Of a stretch of 49,450 nt of DNA, positions 1 through 8,110 are shown piece after piece. The notes under the pieces are model-generated. The model had not been told where the DNA came from. It ran no database searches and saw only the letters and a program-made list of their open reading frames with translations. The stretch comes from Chlamydiota bacterium. GTDB lineage: Bacteria > Auribacterota > Tritonobacteria > UBA1439. Position 1 is the stretch's first letter, and each line of letters opens with the position of its first letter. The position numbers and the translations under genes are program-made. The stretch spans positions 1-49,450 of the forward strand of contig JAAYCL010000026.1 in the NCBI GenBank assembly GCA_012729785.1. Direction: 5' to 3'.

Positions 1-125
1 ATATACTGACAAGTTTTCGGTTCGGCCCCCTAGGGGGCCAAGGGAAGATGCACTCTCCACGGAGTGAATCTCAAAACCGGACATTTTAACTTTGCTAGAA
101 ATAGGACATTTTAACTTTGCTATTA
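1..125. mobile_element. End of an insertion-sequence-like element (partial)
   Basis: This stretch is visibly AT-richer than the rest of the window. It contains a 16-base perfect palindrome (24-39, GGCCCCC-TA-GGGGGCC), a small hairpin around 51-66 and two direct copies of a 19-mer (79-97, 104-122). Tandem short repeats near an end are typical of some transposase/integrase-type insertion sequences, and GGACATTTTAACTTTGC-like ends occur with integrase-core transposases. No transposase is inside the window, so the assignment is inference. Confidence 0.4.
79..122. repeat. Two direct copies of a 19-base repeat, period 25
   Basis: GGACATTTTAACTTTGCTA occurs at 79-97 and again at 104-122, identical and separated by 6 bases. 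With only two copies this is not a CRISPR array. It is best read as paired transposase-binding sites at an element end. Confidence 0.85.
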
Positions 126-158
126 CAGGCGGCCTCTCGGGGATGGCGAGGCCGCCTG
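126..158. other. Perfect 11-bp inverted repeat upstream of hypE
   Basis: CAGGCGGCCTC (126-136) and GAGGCCGCCTG (148-158) form an 11-bp stem with an 11-base loop. No T-tract follows, so it is not a canonical intrinsic terminator. It may stop read-through from the element on its left, or be a remnant of the junction. Confidence 0.6.
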
Positions 159-228
159 ATCTGTGATATGCTCCCCGTGCGCGGTCGTGCTGCAACGTAT
201 TGATCCGGCAACGGTTATGTAGAACGTC

Positions 229-1251
229 TTGAATGCGCAACGGGTTGCGATCGGGATGGGGGGGGGCGGGAGGCTCGCCGCCGAGCTGATCGAAGAGGTG
301 TTTCTCGCCGGCTACGGCAACGAGCTTCTGAACCGGCTCGACGACGCTGCGGAGGTCGAGTTCGGCCCCGCGCGCCTCGCCTTCACGACCGACGCCTTCA
401 CCGTCAAGCCCCTCTTCTTCCCCGGCGGCGACATCGGCCGGCTTGCCGTCTGCGGCACGTCGAACGATCTCTCCGTGAAAGGTGCGCGCCCGCGCCATCT
501 CTCCGCCGCGTTCATCATCGAGGAGGGGTTCCTCCTCGACGAGTTGCGCCGAATCGTCGGCTCGATGCGCGCGTCGGCGACGGAGGCGGGCGTCGAGATC
601 GTCGCCGGGGACACCAAGGTGGTGCGGAGGGGCGAGGCGGACGGGATCTTCATCGTCACCGCGGGGGTGGGGGAGCTGATCGAGGGGATGGATATCTCCT
701 GCGGGGCGGCGCGCCCCGGCGATGCGATCATCGTCTCCGGCGCGGTGGGGTGCCACGGCGCGTCGATATTGAACGCACGGGAGAAACTCGGTTTCACGCC
801 GGCGATCGTGAGCGACGTCGCCCCCGTGCGCGGGATCGTCGAGGCGCTCGAGCCGGCGGCCGCCGCCGTGCACGCCATGCGCGATCCGACGCGGGGCGGA
901 CTCGCCAGCGCGCTGAACGAGATCGCGGCGGCGTCCGGGGTGTCGGTGCGGATATTCGAGGACCGGGTGCCGGTCGCCCCCGGCGTGCGCGCCTGCTGCG
1001 GGGTCCTCGGGCTCGATCCGCTCTACATGGCGTGCGAGGGGCGGGCGGTCATTGTCGCCGACCCCGCCCGCGCGGGGGAGATCCTCCGGCTCGTCGCGAA
1101 AACGCCCGGGGGGAGGGGCGCCGCCCTGATCGGCGAGGTGACGGGGCGGCGCCTGGAGCCGGGGCTCCCGCCCGTGGCCGTGGAGACCGGGATCGGCACG
1201 AAACGTTTCCTTCCCCTTCTCGACGGCGAGCCGATCCCCCGGATATGCTGA
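229..1251 (+). CDS. hypE: Hydrogenase maturation carbamoyl dehydratase HypE
   Basis: HypE dehydrates the carbamoyl group transferred to its C-terminal cysteine by HypF. This gives the thiocyanate that becomes the CN ligand of the [NiFe]-hydrogenase iron. The 340-residue protein has the AIRS/PurM-type N-terminal domain (TTDAF, then GTSNDLSVKGARPRHLS, the family's GTxNDLAxxGA motif) and ends in the diagnostic PRIC tail with the acceptor cysteine. The start is TTG at 229. It is chosen because the residues before the glycine-rich GMGGGGR segment match the normal HypE N-terminal length, but no good Shine-Dalgarno is visible. The usual His of the HGxGG segment appears to be Met. hypA follows 40 bases later. 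hypC, hypD and hypF are not in the window; the IS-like end lies where hypD is often found. Confidence 0.95.
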   Translation: MNAQRVAIGMGGGGRLAAELIEEVFLAGYGNELLNRLDDAAEVEFGPARLAFTTDAFTVKPLFFPGGDIGRLAVCGTSNDLSVKGARPRHLSAAFIIEEGFLLDELRRIVGSMRASATEAGVEIVAGDTKVVRRGEADGIFIVTAGVGELIEGMDISCGAARPGDAIIVSGAVGCHGASILNAREKLGFTPAIVSDVAPVRGIVEALEPAAAAVHAMRDPTRGGLASALNEIAAASGVSVRIFEDRVPVAPGVRACCGVLGLDPLYMACEGRAVIVADPARAGEILRLVAKTPGGRGAALIGEVTGRRLEPGLPPVAVETGIGTKRFLPLLDGEPIPRIC

Positions 1252-1291
1252 ACGCCGTGAAACGTCCCGGGTGGCGCGAGGGGGGGAACGG

Positions 1292-1639
1292 ATGCACGAG
1301 CTTTCCGTCGTGCGGGGGATCCTCGGGATCATCGAACGCGAGCGGAAGGCGCGCGGCTTCTCGAGGGTGAGATCCGTCGAGGTGCAGTGCGGGCACTACT
1401 CGTGCATCACGGAGGAGTCGCTCCGTTTCTGCTTCGAGGCGGCGGCGGTCGAACCGCATCTGCGGGGGGCCTCGCTCAGTCTCGTGAGGCTGCCCGCGCG
1501 GTTCGAATGCCCGGCGTGCGAGGCGGAGTTCGACGCCTCGAAGACCGAGCCGGAGAGGTGTCCCGCTTGCGGCGCTCCCAATCCGTCGCCGCGGATCGTG
1601 TCGGAGATCCTGGTGCGGTCGCTGGAGGTGGACCGATGA
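1292..1639 (+). CDS. hypA: Hydrogenase nickel-insertion protein HypA
   Basis: HypA delivers nickel to the hydrogenase large subunit together with HypB. The 115-residue protein has normal family length. It starts with Met-His-Glu, where His2 binds nickel, and carries the zinc site as two CPAC motifs (Cys73/76 and Cys90/93). The start at 1292 is fixed by this conserved MHE terminus; the frame stays open a little further upstream. It follows hypE by 40 bases and its TGA overlaps the hypB ATG by four bases (ATGA), so translational coupling is likely. Confidence 0.95.
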   Translation: MHELSVVRGILGIIERERKARGFSRVRSVEVQCGHYSCITEESLRFCFEAAAVEPHLRGASLSLVRLPARFECPACEAEFDASKTEPERCPACGAPNPSPRIVSEILVRSLEVDR

Positions 1640-2295
1640 AGATCAGGTTGATGGACCGCGTCCTGGAGGCCAACGACGCCTGGGCCCGGGAGAACCGGAG
1701 GTTCCTCGCCCCGCGCGGCGCGGCGATGCTCAACCTGATCGGCTCCCCGGGGGCGGGGAAGACGGCGCTCCTGGAGAAGACGATCGAATCGTTGGCGGGG
1801 CGGCTCCCGGTCGCCGTGATCGAGGGGGACGTCGCGACGAGCCGCGACGCGGAGCGGATCGGGAGGAGGGGCGCCCCCGTCGTCCAGATCAACACCGGGG
1901 ACGGGTGCCACCTCGGCGCCAGCGCGGTGCACGAGGCGCTGAGGGAACTCTGCGCGACGCATGCCCCGCGGCTCGTCTTCGTCGAGAACGTCGGCAACCT
2001 CATCTGCCCCGCGGAGTTCGACCTCGGGGAGTGGGGCAAGATCGCGGTGTTGAGCGTGGCGGAAGGGGACGACAAGGTCGAGAAGTACCCGCTCCTCTTC
2101 TCCCTCTCGCGGGCGCTCGTGATCACGAAGCTCGGCATGCTGCCGCACACGAACTTCAGGATGGCGGAGGCGGAGCGCTGCTTCCGCAGGGTCAACCGGA
2201 ACGCCCCGATCATCCCCCTGGACAGCGTGACCGGGGACGGATTCGGGCCGTGGATCGATTTCGTGGAACGCGCCGCGGGAACCGGTCGCGTCTGA
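1636..2295 (+). CDS. hypB: Hydrogenase nickel-incorporation GTPase HypB
   Basis: HypB is a SIMIBI-class GTPase that works with HypA in nickel insertion. The 219-residue protein has a P-loop GSPGAGKT (36-43), the switch segment EGDVATSRDAERI, QINTGDGCHL with the Cys91-His92 metal site, and ENVGNLICPAEFDLGE. It lacks the His-rich N-terminal nickel-storage stretch of some HypB proteins. Oddly, the G4 guanine-specificity motif, normally NKxD before LLP, reads TKLG (164-167), so the Asp that reads guanine is missing. The rest of the fold looks intact. The ATG overlaps the hypA stop. Confidence 0.94.
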   Translation: MKIRLMDRVLEANDAWARENRRFLAPRGAAMLNLIGSPGAGKTALLEKTIESLAGRLPVAVIEGDVATSRDAERIGRRGAPVVQINTGDGCHLGASAVHEALRELCATHAPRLVFVENVGNLICPAEFDLGEWGKIAVLSVAEGDDKVEKYPLLFSLSRALVITKLGMLPHTNFRMAEAERCFRRVNRNAPIIPLDSVTGDGFGPWIDFVERAAGTGRV

Positions 2296-2366
2296 GCGGG
2301 GCGCACCCGGCGCCGCGGGTCCGCGGCCGGCGACGGAGGATTCCCGGGCCGTTCGCCGTCCGTATC

Positions 2367-2375
2367 TGCTACACT
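2367..2375 (+). promoter_or_regulatory. Probable extended -10 promoter of tatA
   Basis: TGcTACACT at 2367-2375 matches an extended -10 element and lies 30 bases before the tatA ATG. A ggaggag Shine-Dalgarno lies between them. No convincing -35 box is seen. Confidence 0.4.
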
Positions 2376-2405
2376 GGTGCGGAACCCAAGGGAGGAGACT
2401 GCGGC

Positions 2406-2615
2406 ATGAAGACGATTCCTTTCGCCCTCTGGACCCCGGGGCTCCCGGAACTGATCGTCATCCTCTTCATCATACTGCTCCTCTTTGGCGCCCGGCGCCT
2501 CCCCGAGACGATGCGCAGCCTCGGGAAGGGGGTCAAGGAGTTCAAGAAGGGGATGCGGGATGCCGAGGGGGGAGGGGAGGACGGCGCGGATGAGAAGCGC
2601 CCCCCCGCTTCCTGA
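2406..2615 (+). CDS. tatA: Twin-arginine translocase subunit TatA/E
   Basis: TatA is the small pore-forming subunit of the twin-arginine translocase, which exports folded proteins. The 69-residue protein has one N-terminal membrane helix (about residues 13-28) preceded by LPEL. The hinge FGARRLPE (the FGxxxLPE signature) comes next, then a Lys-rich amphipathic helix (LGKGVKEFKKGM) and an acidic tail. A strong ggaggag site precedes ATG 2406. The end overlaps tatC by 26 bases. Its position after hypEAB fits export of a [NiFe] hydrogenase, a classic Tat substrate, but no hydrogenase subunit is in view. Confidence 0.93.
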   Translation: MKTIPFALWTPGLPELIVILFIILLLFGARRLPETMRSLGKGVKEFKKGMRDAEGGGEDGADEKRPPAS

Positions 2616-3357
2616 CGCGGCCGCCGGGGAGAAGCCGTTCCTCGACCACCTCGAGGATTTGCGGAGGACGCTGATCAGGGCCCTGTGCGCGTTCTTCGCC
2701 GTCTTCCTCCTCTGCGTCCCCCTGACCCTGCGCGGGTGGACGATGCGAATCCTGAAACGCCCCCTCGCCGCGGCGACCGCGGGGGGCGCCGCCGCGACGC
2801 TCCCGACGCTCGCCCCGGCCGGCGGCTTCTCCGTGGCGATGAAGATCTCCCTCGAGAGCGCGCTGGTCCTGTCGCTCCCCCTGCTGCTGCTGATCGTGGG
2901 CGGCTTTGTCCTCCCCGCCCTCACGCGCCGCGAACGCGGCCTCTTCGCCCCCGCCCTTGCGTGCGGCGCGGCGCTCTTCTACGCCGGGATCCTCTTCGGC
3001 TACTTCACGACGCTCCCGTGGGCGCTGGGCTTCTTCTGGGGTTTCAACCGGATGATGGGGATAGAGAATCTCTGGACGATCAACGAGTACGTCGCCTTCG
3101 CGAGCCGCCTGCTGCTCGCCTTCGGGCTCGTCTTCGAGTTCCCCCTGGTCGTGCTCATCCTGGTGAAGGCGGGCATCCTGAGCCGACAATCCTTGAGCGG
3201 GAAACGGGGCTATGCTATAGTAATCATCTTCGTGCTGGCGGCCGTTTTGACCCCCGGCCCGGACGCCGTGACGCAGTGCCTGATGGCGGCGCCGCTGCTG
3301 CTGCTCTACGAGGCGTGCATCTGGGGCGCCCGGCTGATCGAGCGGAGAGCGGGATGA
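2590..3357 (+). CDS. tatC: Twin-arginine translocase subunit TatC
   Basis: TatC recognises the twin-arginine signal peptide in the Tat complex. The 255-residue polytopic protein begins with the characteristic cytoplasmic segment FLDHLEDLRRTL (about 17-28), close to the family's HLxELRxR motif with Asp in place of the key Glu. Six membrane segments follow, including SAPVLSLPLLLLIVGG-like and ALGLVFEFPLVVL-like stretches. ATG 2590 is chosen because it gives the normal length before the HLEDLR motif and a GGGAGGGGAGG tract lies just upstream. It overlaps tatA by 26 bases. A strong sigma70-like promoter lies inside its 3' end at 3193-3221. Confidence 0.93.
   Translation: MRSAPPLPDAAAGEKPFLDHLEDLRRTLIRALCAFFAVFLLCVPLTLRGWTMRILKRPLAAATAGGAAATLPTLAPAGGFSVAMKISLESALVLSLPLLLLIVGGFVLPALTRRERGLFAPALACGAALFYAGILFGYFTTLPWALGFFWGFNRMMGIENLWTINEYVAFASRLLLAFGLVFEFPLVVLILVKAGILSRQSLSGKRGYAIVIIFVLAAVLTPGPDAVTQCLMAAPLLLLYEACIWGARLIERRAG
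3193..3221 (+). promoter_or_regulatory. Sigma70-like promoter inside tatC, upstream of tRNA-Ala
   Basis: TTGAGC (3193-3198), a 17-base spacer and TATAGT (3216-3221) preceded by TGc form one of the best consensus promoters in the window. It lies in the tatC coding sequence 168 bases before tRNA-Ala. It could drive the tRNA and possibly the sugar cluster behind it. Confidence 0.5.
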
Positions 3358-3388
3358 GCGGCCGGCCGCGGGTTGTTACAGCGCGTGT

Positions 3389-3464
3389 GGGGCAGTAGCT
3401 CAGTTGGGAGAGCACCACGTTCGCAACGTGGGGGTCGAGGGTTCGAATCCCTTCTGCTCCACCA
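3389..3464 (+). tRNA. tRNA-Ala (anticodon CGC)
   Basis: The 76-base cloverleaf has acceptor stem GGGGCAG/CTGCTCC with the G3:U70 pair that is the alanine identity element. The D arm is TAGCTCAGTTGGGAGAGCA. The anticodon stem CCACG/CGTGG carries loop TTCGCAA (anticodon CGC, reading GCG), and the T arm contains GGTTCGAATCC. The 3' CCA is encoded. Confidence 0.97.
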
Positions 3465-3523
3465 TTTCTTCTGCACGGGCGGCGCGCCCTATCCTCGGGC
3501 GGGCCCCGTCCCGGGAGCTCCGT

Positions 3524-4393
3524 ATGCTGCGCGTGCTGATCGAGGCGATGCGACCCCGGCAGTGGGTCAAGAACCTGATCGTCTTCGCGGGGCTCCTCTT
3601 CTCGAAACGGTTCCTCCATGCGGGGGATCTTGTTACCGCCTGCGCGGCGTTCGCCGTCTTCTGCCTCCTCTCCGGCGTCGTCTACCTGGTCAACGATATC
3701 GCGGACGCCGCCGAGGACCGGCAACACGCCCTCAAGAGGCTCCGCCCGGTCGCCTCCGGGAGACTGCCGCGGGGCCTGGCGGCGGTCTTCGCGGCGCTCA
3801 TCGCGGCGCTGTCGCTTATCGCCGCCCGCGGCATCGGCCCGGGGTTCGCGGCCACGGCGCTCGGCTACCTCGTCTTGATGCTCGCCTACTCGCTCTTCCT
3901 GAAGCACGTGGTGATCGTCGACGTCCTCGCGATCGCGGTCGGGTTCGTGCTGCGCGCCGCGGCGGGGGGCGAGGCGATCGCGGTCGAGATATCCCCGTGG
4001 CTCCTCATCTGCACGATCCTGCTCGCCCTCTTCCTCGCCCTCAGCAAGCGCCGCCACGAGATCGTGCTGCTGGAAGGGAACGCGCCGCTCCACCGCCCGA
4101 TCCTCGAGGAGTACTCGACAGGCCTCCTCGACCAGATGATCGCGGTGGTGACGTCCTCGACGCTGATGGCCTACGTCCTCTACAGCCTCTCGCCGCGCAC
4201 GCACCGCGAGGTGAGCGCCCGGCTCTATCTGACGATCCCGTTCGTCCTCTACGGCATCTTCCGCTACCTGTGGCTGGTGCACCAGAAGGAGGAGGGGGGG
4301 AGCCCGGAGACGACGCTCCTGTCGGACCGTCCGCTGCTCGCCGACATCGTGTTGTGGGCTGCGGCGGTGGGGGCGCTGCTCTGGATGGAGTGA
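3524..4393 (+). CDS. UbiA-family decaprenyl-phosphate phosphoribosyltransferase-like
   Basis: This is a 289-residue polytopic UbiA-superfamily prenyltransferase. The N-terminal [19 protein letters not shown]-type segment and the metal-binding NDIADAAED motif (57-65) followed by [16 protein letters not shown] are typical of DPPR synthases (5-phosphoribose transfer from PRPP to polyprenyl phosphate). This makes it a better match to that subfamily than to ubiquinone or menaquinone enzymes. ATG 3524 is chosen because it directly precedes the conserved N-terminus and has GGGAG 8 bases upstream; the longer open frame would run back into tRNA-Ala. It heads a run of five same-strand glycan genes. The substrate is inferred from family resemblance. 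Confidence 0.85.
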   Translation: MLRVLIEAMRPRQWVKNLIVFAGLLFSKRFLHAGDLVTACAAFAVFCLLSGVVYLVNDIADAAEDRQHALKRLRPVASGRLPRGLAAVFAALIAALSLIAARGIGPGFAATALGYLVLMLAYSLFLKHVVIVDVLAIAVGFVLRAAAGGEAIAVEISPWLLICTILLALFLALSKRRHEIVLLEGNAPLHRPILEEYSTGLLDQMIAVVTSSTLMAYVLYSLSPRTHREVSARLYLTIPFVLYGIFRYLWLVHQKEEGGSPETTLLSDRPLLADIVLWAAAVGALLWME

Positions 4394-4440
4394 ACCGCGG
4401 CGGGGGCGCCGAACAACCGAACGACGAAGGATCCGACCGG

Positions 4441-5424
4441 ATGAAGAAGACATGCGTGGTGACGGGGGGCGCCGGGTTTCTCGGCTCCCACCTCTGCGAC
4501 CGCCTGTTGCGGGAGGGGTTCGCGGTCATCTGCATCGACAACCTCCTCACCGGGAGCGTGAGGAACATCGAGCATTTGGCGGGGAACGAGGCGTTCACCT
4601 TCATCAAGCAGAACGTCGCGGACTACCTCTACATCGCCGGCGACGTCCATTACATCTTTCACTTCGCCTCCCCCGCGAGCCCGATCGACTACCTCGAGTA
4701 CCCGATCCCGACGCTCAAGGTCGGCGCGCTCGGCACGCACAAGACCCTCGGCCTCGCCAAGTCCAAGGGGGCCACCTTCATCCTCGCCTCGACCTCCGAG
4801 GTCTACGGCGACCCGCTCGTCCACCCGCAGCCGGAGACGTACTGGGGGAACGTCAATCCGATCGGTCCGCGCGGCGTCTACGACGAGGCGAAACGCTTCG
4901 CCGAGGCGATGACGATGGCGTACCACCGGTACCACCGCCTCGACACGAAGATCGTGCGCATCTTCAACACCTACGGGCCGCGGATGCGGATCCGGGACGG
5001 GCGGGTGGTCCCCGCCTTCATCTGGCAGGCCCTCCGCGGCGATCCGCTCACCGTCTTCGGCGACGGCTCCCAGACCCGCAGTTTCTGCTACGTCTCCGAT
5101 CTGATCGAGGGGATCTTCCGGCTCGCGATGTCGCACCTCAACGATCCGGTCAACATCGGCAACCCGCGCGAGATGACGGTGAACGACTTCGCCCGCGAGA
5201 TATTGCGCCTCACCGGGAGCCCGGGCCCGATCGTGTACCGCGAGCTCCCGGTGGACGATCCGAAGGTGCGGCAGCCCGATATCGGCAAGGCCCGGCAGCT
5301 GCTCGGGTGGGAGCCGCGGGTGCCGCTCGAGGACGGGCTGCGCGAAACGATCGCCTACTTCCGGACGGTGCTGGAGGAGGAGCAGGCGTCGGGGCGGCGC
5401 GGTTCGGGAGGCGGCGGACGATGA
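4441..5424 (+). CDS. NAD-dependent UDP-sugar SDR, UDP-glucuronate decarboxylase-like
   Basis: This 327-residue extended short-chain dehydrogenase has the GGAGFLG nucleotide-binding loop (9-15), the STSE segment (117-120) and the catalytic Tyr147xxxLys151 pair (YDEAKR). The stretch [12 protein letters not shown]...[11 protein letters not shown] and the PASPxxY loop are characteristic of UDP-glucuronate decarboxylase (UDP-xylose synthase). The family decarboxylates UDP-glucuronate to UDP-xylose in the cytoplasm. ATG 4441 lies 47 bases after the previous gene. Its stop overlaps the next start (ATGA). A dTDP- or UDP-sugar epimerase is the alternative reading. Confidence 0.85.
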   Translation: MKKTCVVTGGAGFLGSHLCDRLLREGFAVICIDNLLTGSVRNIEHLAGNEAFTFIKQNVADYLYIAGDVHYIFHFASPASPIDYLEYPIPTLKVGALGTHKTLGLAKSKGATFILASTSEVYGDPLVHPQPETYWGNVNPIGPRGVYDEAKRFAEAMTMAYHRYHRLDTKIVRIFNTYGPRMRIRDGRVVPAFIWQALRGDPLTVFGDGSQTRSFCYVSDLIEGIFRLAMSHLNDPVNIGNPREMTVNDFAREILRLTGSPGPIVYRELPVDDPKVRQPDIGKARQLLGWEPRVPLEDGLRETIAYFRTVLEEEQASGRRGSGGGGR

Positions 5425-7127
5425 ACAACGCGGGAACGCCGTCGCTCACGGTCTTCTTCCCCTGCTACAACGAGGAGGAGAACGTCGAGGCGCTCGCCGT
5501 CGAGGTGGACCGGGTCGTCGGGGAGATCGCCGACGACTACGAGGTGATCATCGTGGACGACGGCTCCACCGACCGCACCGGCGGGATTGCGGACCGGATC
5601 GCGCGGGAGCGGCCGCACGTCAGGGTCATCCACCACCCGCGCAACCTCGGCTACGGCACCGCCCTCCGGACCGGCTTCGCCGGCGCCCGGAAGGAGCTCG
5701 TCCTCTACACCGACGGCGACTGCCAGTTCGACATCCGCGATCTCCGCAAGCTCCTCCCCCTGATGCGCGAGGGGGTGGACCTGGTGGTCGGCTACCGTGA
5801 AAACCGGCAGGACCGGCCGCTCAGGAAGATCGTGTCGCGGGTCTACAACGCCATCATCCGCCTGATCTTCGGGCTGCGGGTCCGCGACATCGACTGCGCC
5901 TTCAAGCTCTTCAGGAGGTCGGTCTTCGACAAGGTCGAGATCCGCTCCGAGCGGTTCCTCGTGGACACCGAGATCCTGGTCAAGGCGAAGCGGGCGGGGC
6001 TCACCATCGTCGAGACCCCGGTGACGCACCTGCCCCGCACGCGCGGCGCCTCCAGCGTCTCCCCCCGCGACGTCTTCCGCACGCTCCGCGAACTCTCGCA
6101 CCTCTGGCTCCATATCTTCATGGTGAACTGGAAGAAGCTGATCCTCAGCTCGCTGGTGAGTCTCGGCTTCATCGGGCTCTTCGTGCGGCACCTCGACTAC
6201 CGTCTCTTCACCCGCGAGATCGGGAGGGCGGACAAGGGCCTGATCCTTCTCGGCCTCGCCGCGTACGGGCTCTCCTTCTGGTTCAGGAGCGTCCGGTGGA
6301 AACTCCTCCTCCTCCCCGAGGGGAGATTCCGGATCGGCGCGCTCTTCTCCGGGATCGTCATCGGCTTCATGGCCAACAACGTCCTCCCGGTGCGGATGGG
6401 GGAACTGGTGCGGGCCTACGACTTCGGCCGCAGGCAGCGCGTGTCGAAGAGCCTCTGCTTCGCCACGGTCGTCGTGGACAGGATGATGGACGGCCTGACG
6501 CTCATCGCCTGCCTCGCGGCGATCCTGATGTTCGCGAGCTTCCAGCCGATCGTGAACAGGATCTTCGTCCTCGGGCTCCTCACCTTCTTCTCGCTCTTCA
6601 TCGTCCTCTTCTACCTCGTCGCGGGCAAGAGCCCCGGCAGGGAGACCGGGATCTACCGCGCCGTCGACAACCTCGGCCGGCGGTACCTGAAGACGGAGGG
6701 GCAGTTCGTGATCTCGAACTTCATACGGGGACTCGAGGCGCTCCTCCAGGAGCGGCTGATGCTCGCCGCCTTCGGCGTGTCGCTCCTGGTCTGGTTCGCC
6801 GAGGCGGGGATGTACGCCTGTTTCATCCGCGCCTTCGACCTCGTCCTGCCTGCCTGGGCCCCCCTCTTCGTGCTCTGCATCGTCAACCTCGGCCTGATCG
6901 TCCCGTCGATCGGCTACGTCGGGACGTTCGAATGGTTCTGCAAGGCGGCCCTCCTCCAGTTCGCGGCCTACGCCGTGGATCCCGCCCGGGCCGCCGGCTA
7001 CTCGCTCGCCCTCCACGCGACGCAGTATATCCCCGTCACGCTCCTCGGGATCGTCTTCTTCATCCGCCACAACTTCGACGTCGTCAGGAGCCGTGACGAA
7101 CTCCGCATCACGGAGCTGGGGGACTAG
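5421..7127 (+). CDS. GT2 (DPM1-like) glycosyltransferase fused to UPF0104 flippase-like domain
   Basis: This 568-residue, two-domain membrane protein probably transfers a sugar from a nucleotide donor to polyprenyl phosphate. Residues about 8-230 are a GT2 glycosyltransferase of the dolichyl-phosphate-sugar synthase type, with [11 protein letters not shown], the VDDGST motif, YTDGDCQFD and a CAFKLFRR-type acceptor segment. Residues about 240-550 form an UPF0104/YbhN (LPG-synthase TM) domain with about eight membrane helices and the signature [17 protein letters not shown]. Such domains are linked to lipid-linked substrate flipping, which is inference here. The start overlaps the SDR stop, and the next gene encodes a paralogue of the C-terminal domain. 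Confidence 0.88.
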   Translation: MNNAGTPSLTVFFPCYNEEENVEALAVEVDRVVGEIADDYEVIIVDDGSTDRTGGIADRIARERPHVRVIHHPRNLGYGTALRTGFAGARKELVLYTDGDCQFDIRDLRKLLPLMREGVDLVVGYRENRQDRPLRKIVSRVYNAIIRLIFGLRVRDIDCAFKLFRRSVFDKVEIRSERFLVDTEILVKAKRAGLTIVETPVTHLPRTRGASSVSPRDVFRTLRELSHLWLHIFMVNWKKLILSSLVSLGFIGLFVRHLDYRLFTREIGRADKGLILLGLAAYGLSFWFRSVRWKLLLLPEGRFRIGALFSGIVIGFMANNVLPVRMGELVRAYDFGRRQRVSKSLCFATVVVDRMMDGLTLIACLAAILMFASFQPIVNRIFVLGLLTFFSLFIVLFYLVAGKSPGRETGIYRAVDNLGRRYLKTEGQFVISNFIRGLEALLQERLMLAAFGVSLLVWFAEAGMYACFIRAFDLVLPAWAPLFVLCIVNLGLIVPSIGYVGTFEWFCKAALLQFAAYAVDPARAAGYSLALHATQYIPVTLLGIVFFIRHNFDVVRSRDELRITELGD

Positions 7128-7129
7128 GG

Positions 7130-8110
7130 ATGAGATGGGGCAGGTACCTCGGCTGCGCCGTCAGCGCCGTCATCATCGTCGTCATCGCCTTCACCCTGCG
7201 CGGCGAGTGGGGCAAGGTCGGCGAGAGCCTCCGCGGTTTCGACCCCCGCGTCCTCGGCCCCGCCGTGCTCCTGTACCTGTGCGGTTTCGCCCTCCGGGCC
7301 GTGCGCTGGCAGTGCATGCTCGCCCCGCTGAAGCGGATCGGCTTCAACAGCTCCTTCGTCGTGGTGATGATCGGGTTCATGGCCAACAACATCCTCCCGC
7401 TCCGCATCGGCGAGTTCGTGCGCGCCTGGGCCCTGAAGCGCAGGGAGGGCGTGAGCGGCAGCGCCGCGTTCGCGACCATCGTCGTCGAGCGGGTCTACGA
7501 CGGCCTGACGCTGGTGGGGCTCTTCGTCTTCGTCCTCATCTTCAGCGCCGCCTCGCCCGAGGTGAAACGCTACGCCGCGTTGAGCGCGCCCGTCTTCCTC
7601 GCCGCCTACGGCATGCTCCTCTACGCGGCGTTCCATGAGGAGCGGGCGTCGCGGTTCCTCAAGCGGCTGTCCGGTCTCGCCCCGCGGGCGGCCCGCGCCC
7701 GCCTGGAGGCGCTCGTCGACGCGTTCATCCCCGGCCTGCGGTTCCTCTCCTCGTGGCGGAGCCAGGCGACCGTCGTCGCCCTCTCCCTCGCGACCTGGCT
7801 GATGGAGGGGTGCGTCTTCTGGATCGTGATGCGCGGCTTCGCGATGGAGGCCCCGTTCCACGCCGCCTTCTTCACCCTGGTGATCGTCAATATCGCGATC
7901 ATGGTGCCCGCGGGGCCGGGCTACCTGGGCACGTTCGAGGCGGCGGCGGTCGTCGCGCTCGCCCCGTTCCGCGTCCCCGACAGCGCGGCGGTCAGCTACA
8001 TCCTCGTGGTCCACCTCCTCCAGTACGTCTCCGTCACCGTCCTGGGGCTCTGGTTCATGAACGCGAGCGGATGGAGTTTGCGGGAGATCGAGGAGGCCGG
8101 GAAGGAATGA
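7130..8110 (+). CDS. UPF0104/YbhN flippase-like membrane protein
   Basis: This 326-residue polytopic protein has FMANNILPLRIGEFVRA and ATIVVERVYDGLTLVGL. The matching blocks in the C-terminal half of the preceding protein are [17 protein letters not shown] and [15 protein letters not shown]. The two are evidently tandem paralogues, one free and one fused to GT2. The family is the membrane part of LPG synthases and AglD-like proteins; a role in moving a lipid-linked sugar across the membrane is inferred. ATG 7130 lies two bases after the previous stop, and the gene's own stop overlaps the next start (ATGA). Confidence 0.88.
   Translation: MRWGRYLGCAVSAVIIVVIAFTLRGEWGKVGESLRGFDPRVLGPAVLLYLCGFALRAVRWQCMLAPLKRIGFNSSFVVVMIGFMANNILPLRIGEFVRAWALKRREGVSGSAAFATIVVERVYDGLTLVGLFVFVLIFSAASPEVKRYAALSAPVFLAAYGMLLYAAFHEERASRFLKRLSGLAPRAARARLEALVDAFIPGLRFLSSWRSQATVVALSLATWLMEGCVFWIVMRGFAMEAPFHAAFFTLVIVNIAIMVPAGPGYLGTFEAAAVVALAPFRVPDSAAVSYILVVHLLQYVSVTVLGLWFMNASGWSLREIEEAGKE

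Noticed and set aside
79-122. Possible CRISPR repeat pair
   Set aside because: Only two copies with a 6-base spacer and no cas gene; the structure fits a transposon end better.
126-158. Intrinsic terminator call for the 11-bp hairpin
   Set aside because: The stem is perfect but the following bases (ATCTGTGATAT) have no T-tract, so I list it only as an inverted repeat.
5355-7070. 571-residue open frame on the minus strand, rich in Glu, Asp, Arg and Pro
   Set aside because: It is the antisense shadow of the GT2-UPF0104 gene; high GC removes stops. Composition is low-complexity and no motif is recognisable. The same holds for many other long opposite-strand frames.
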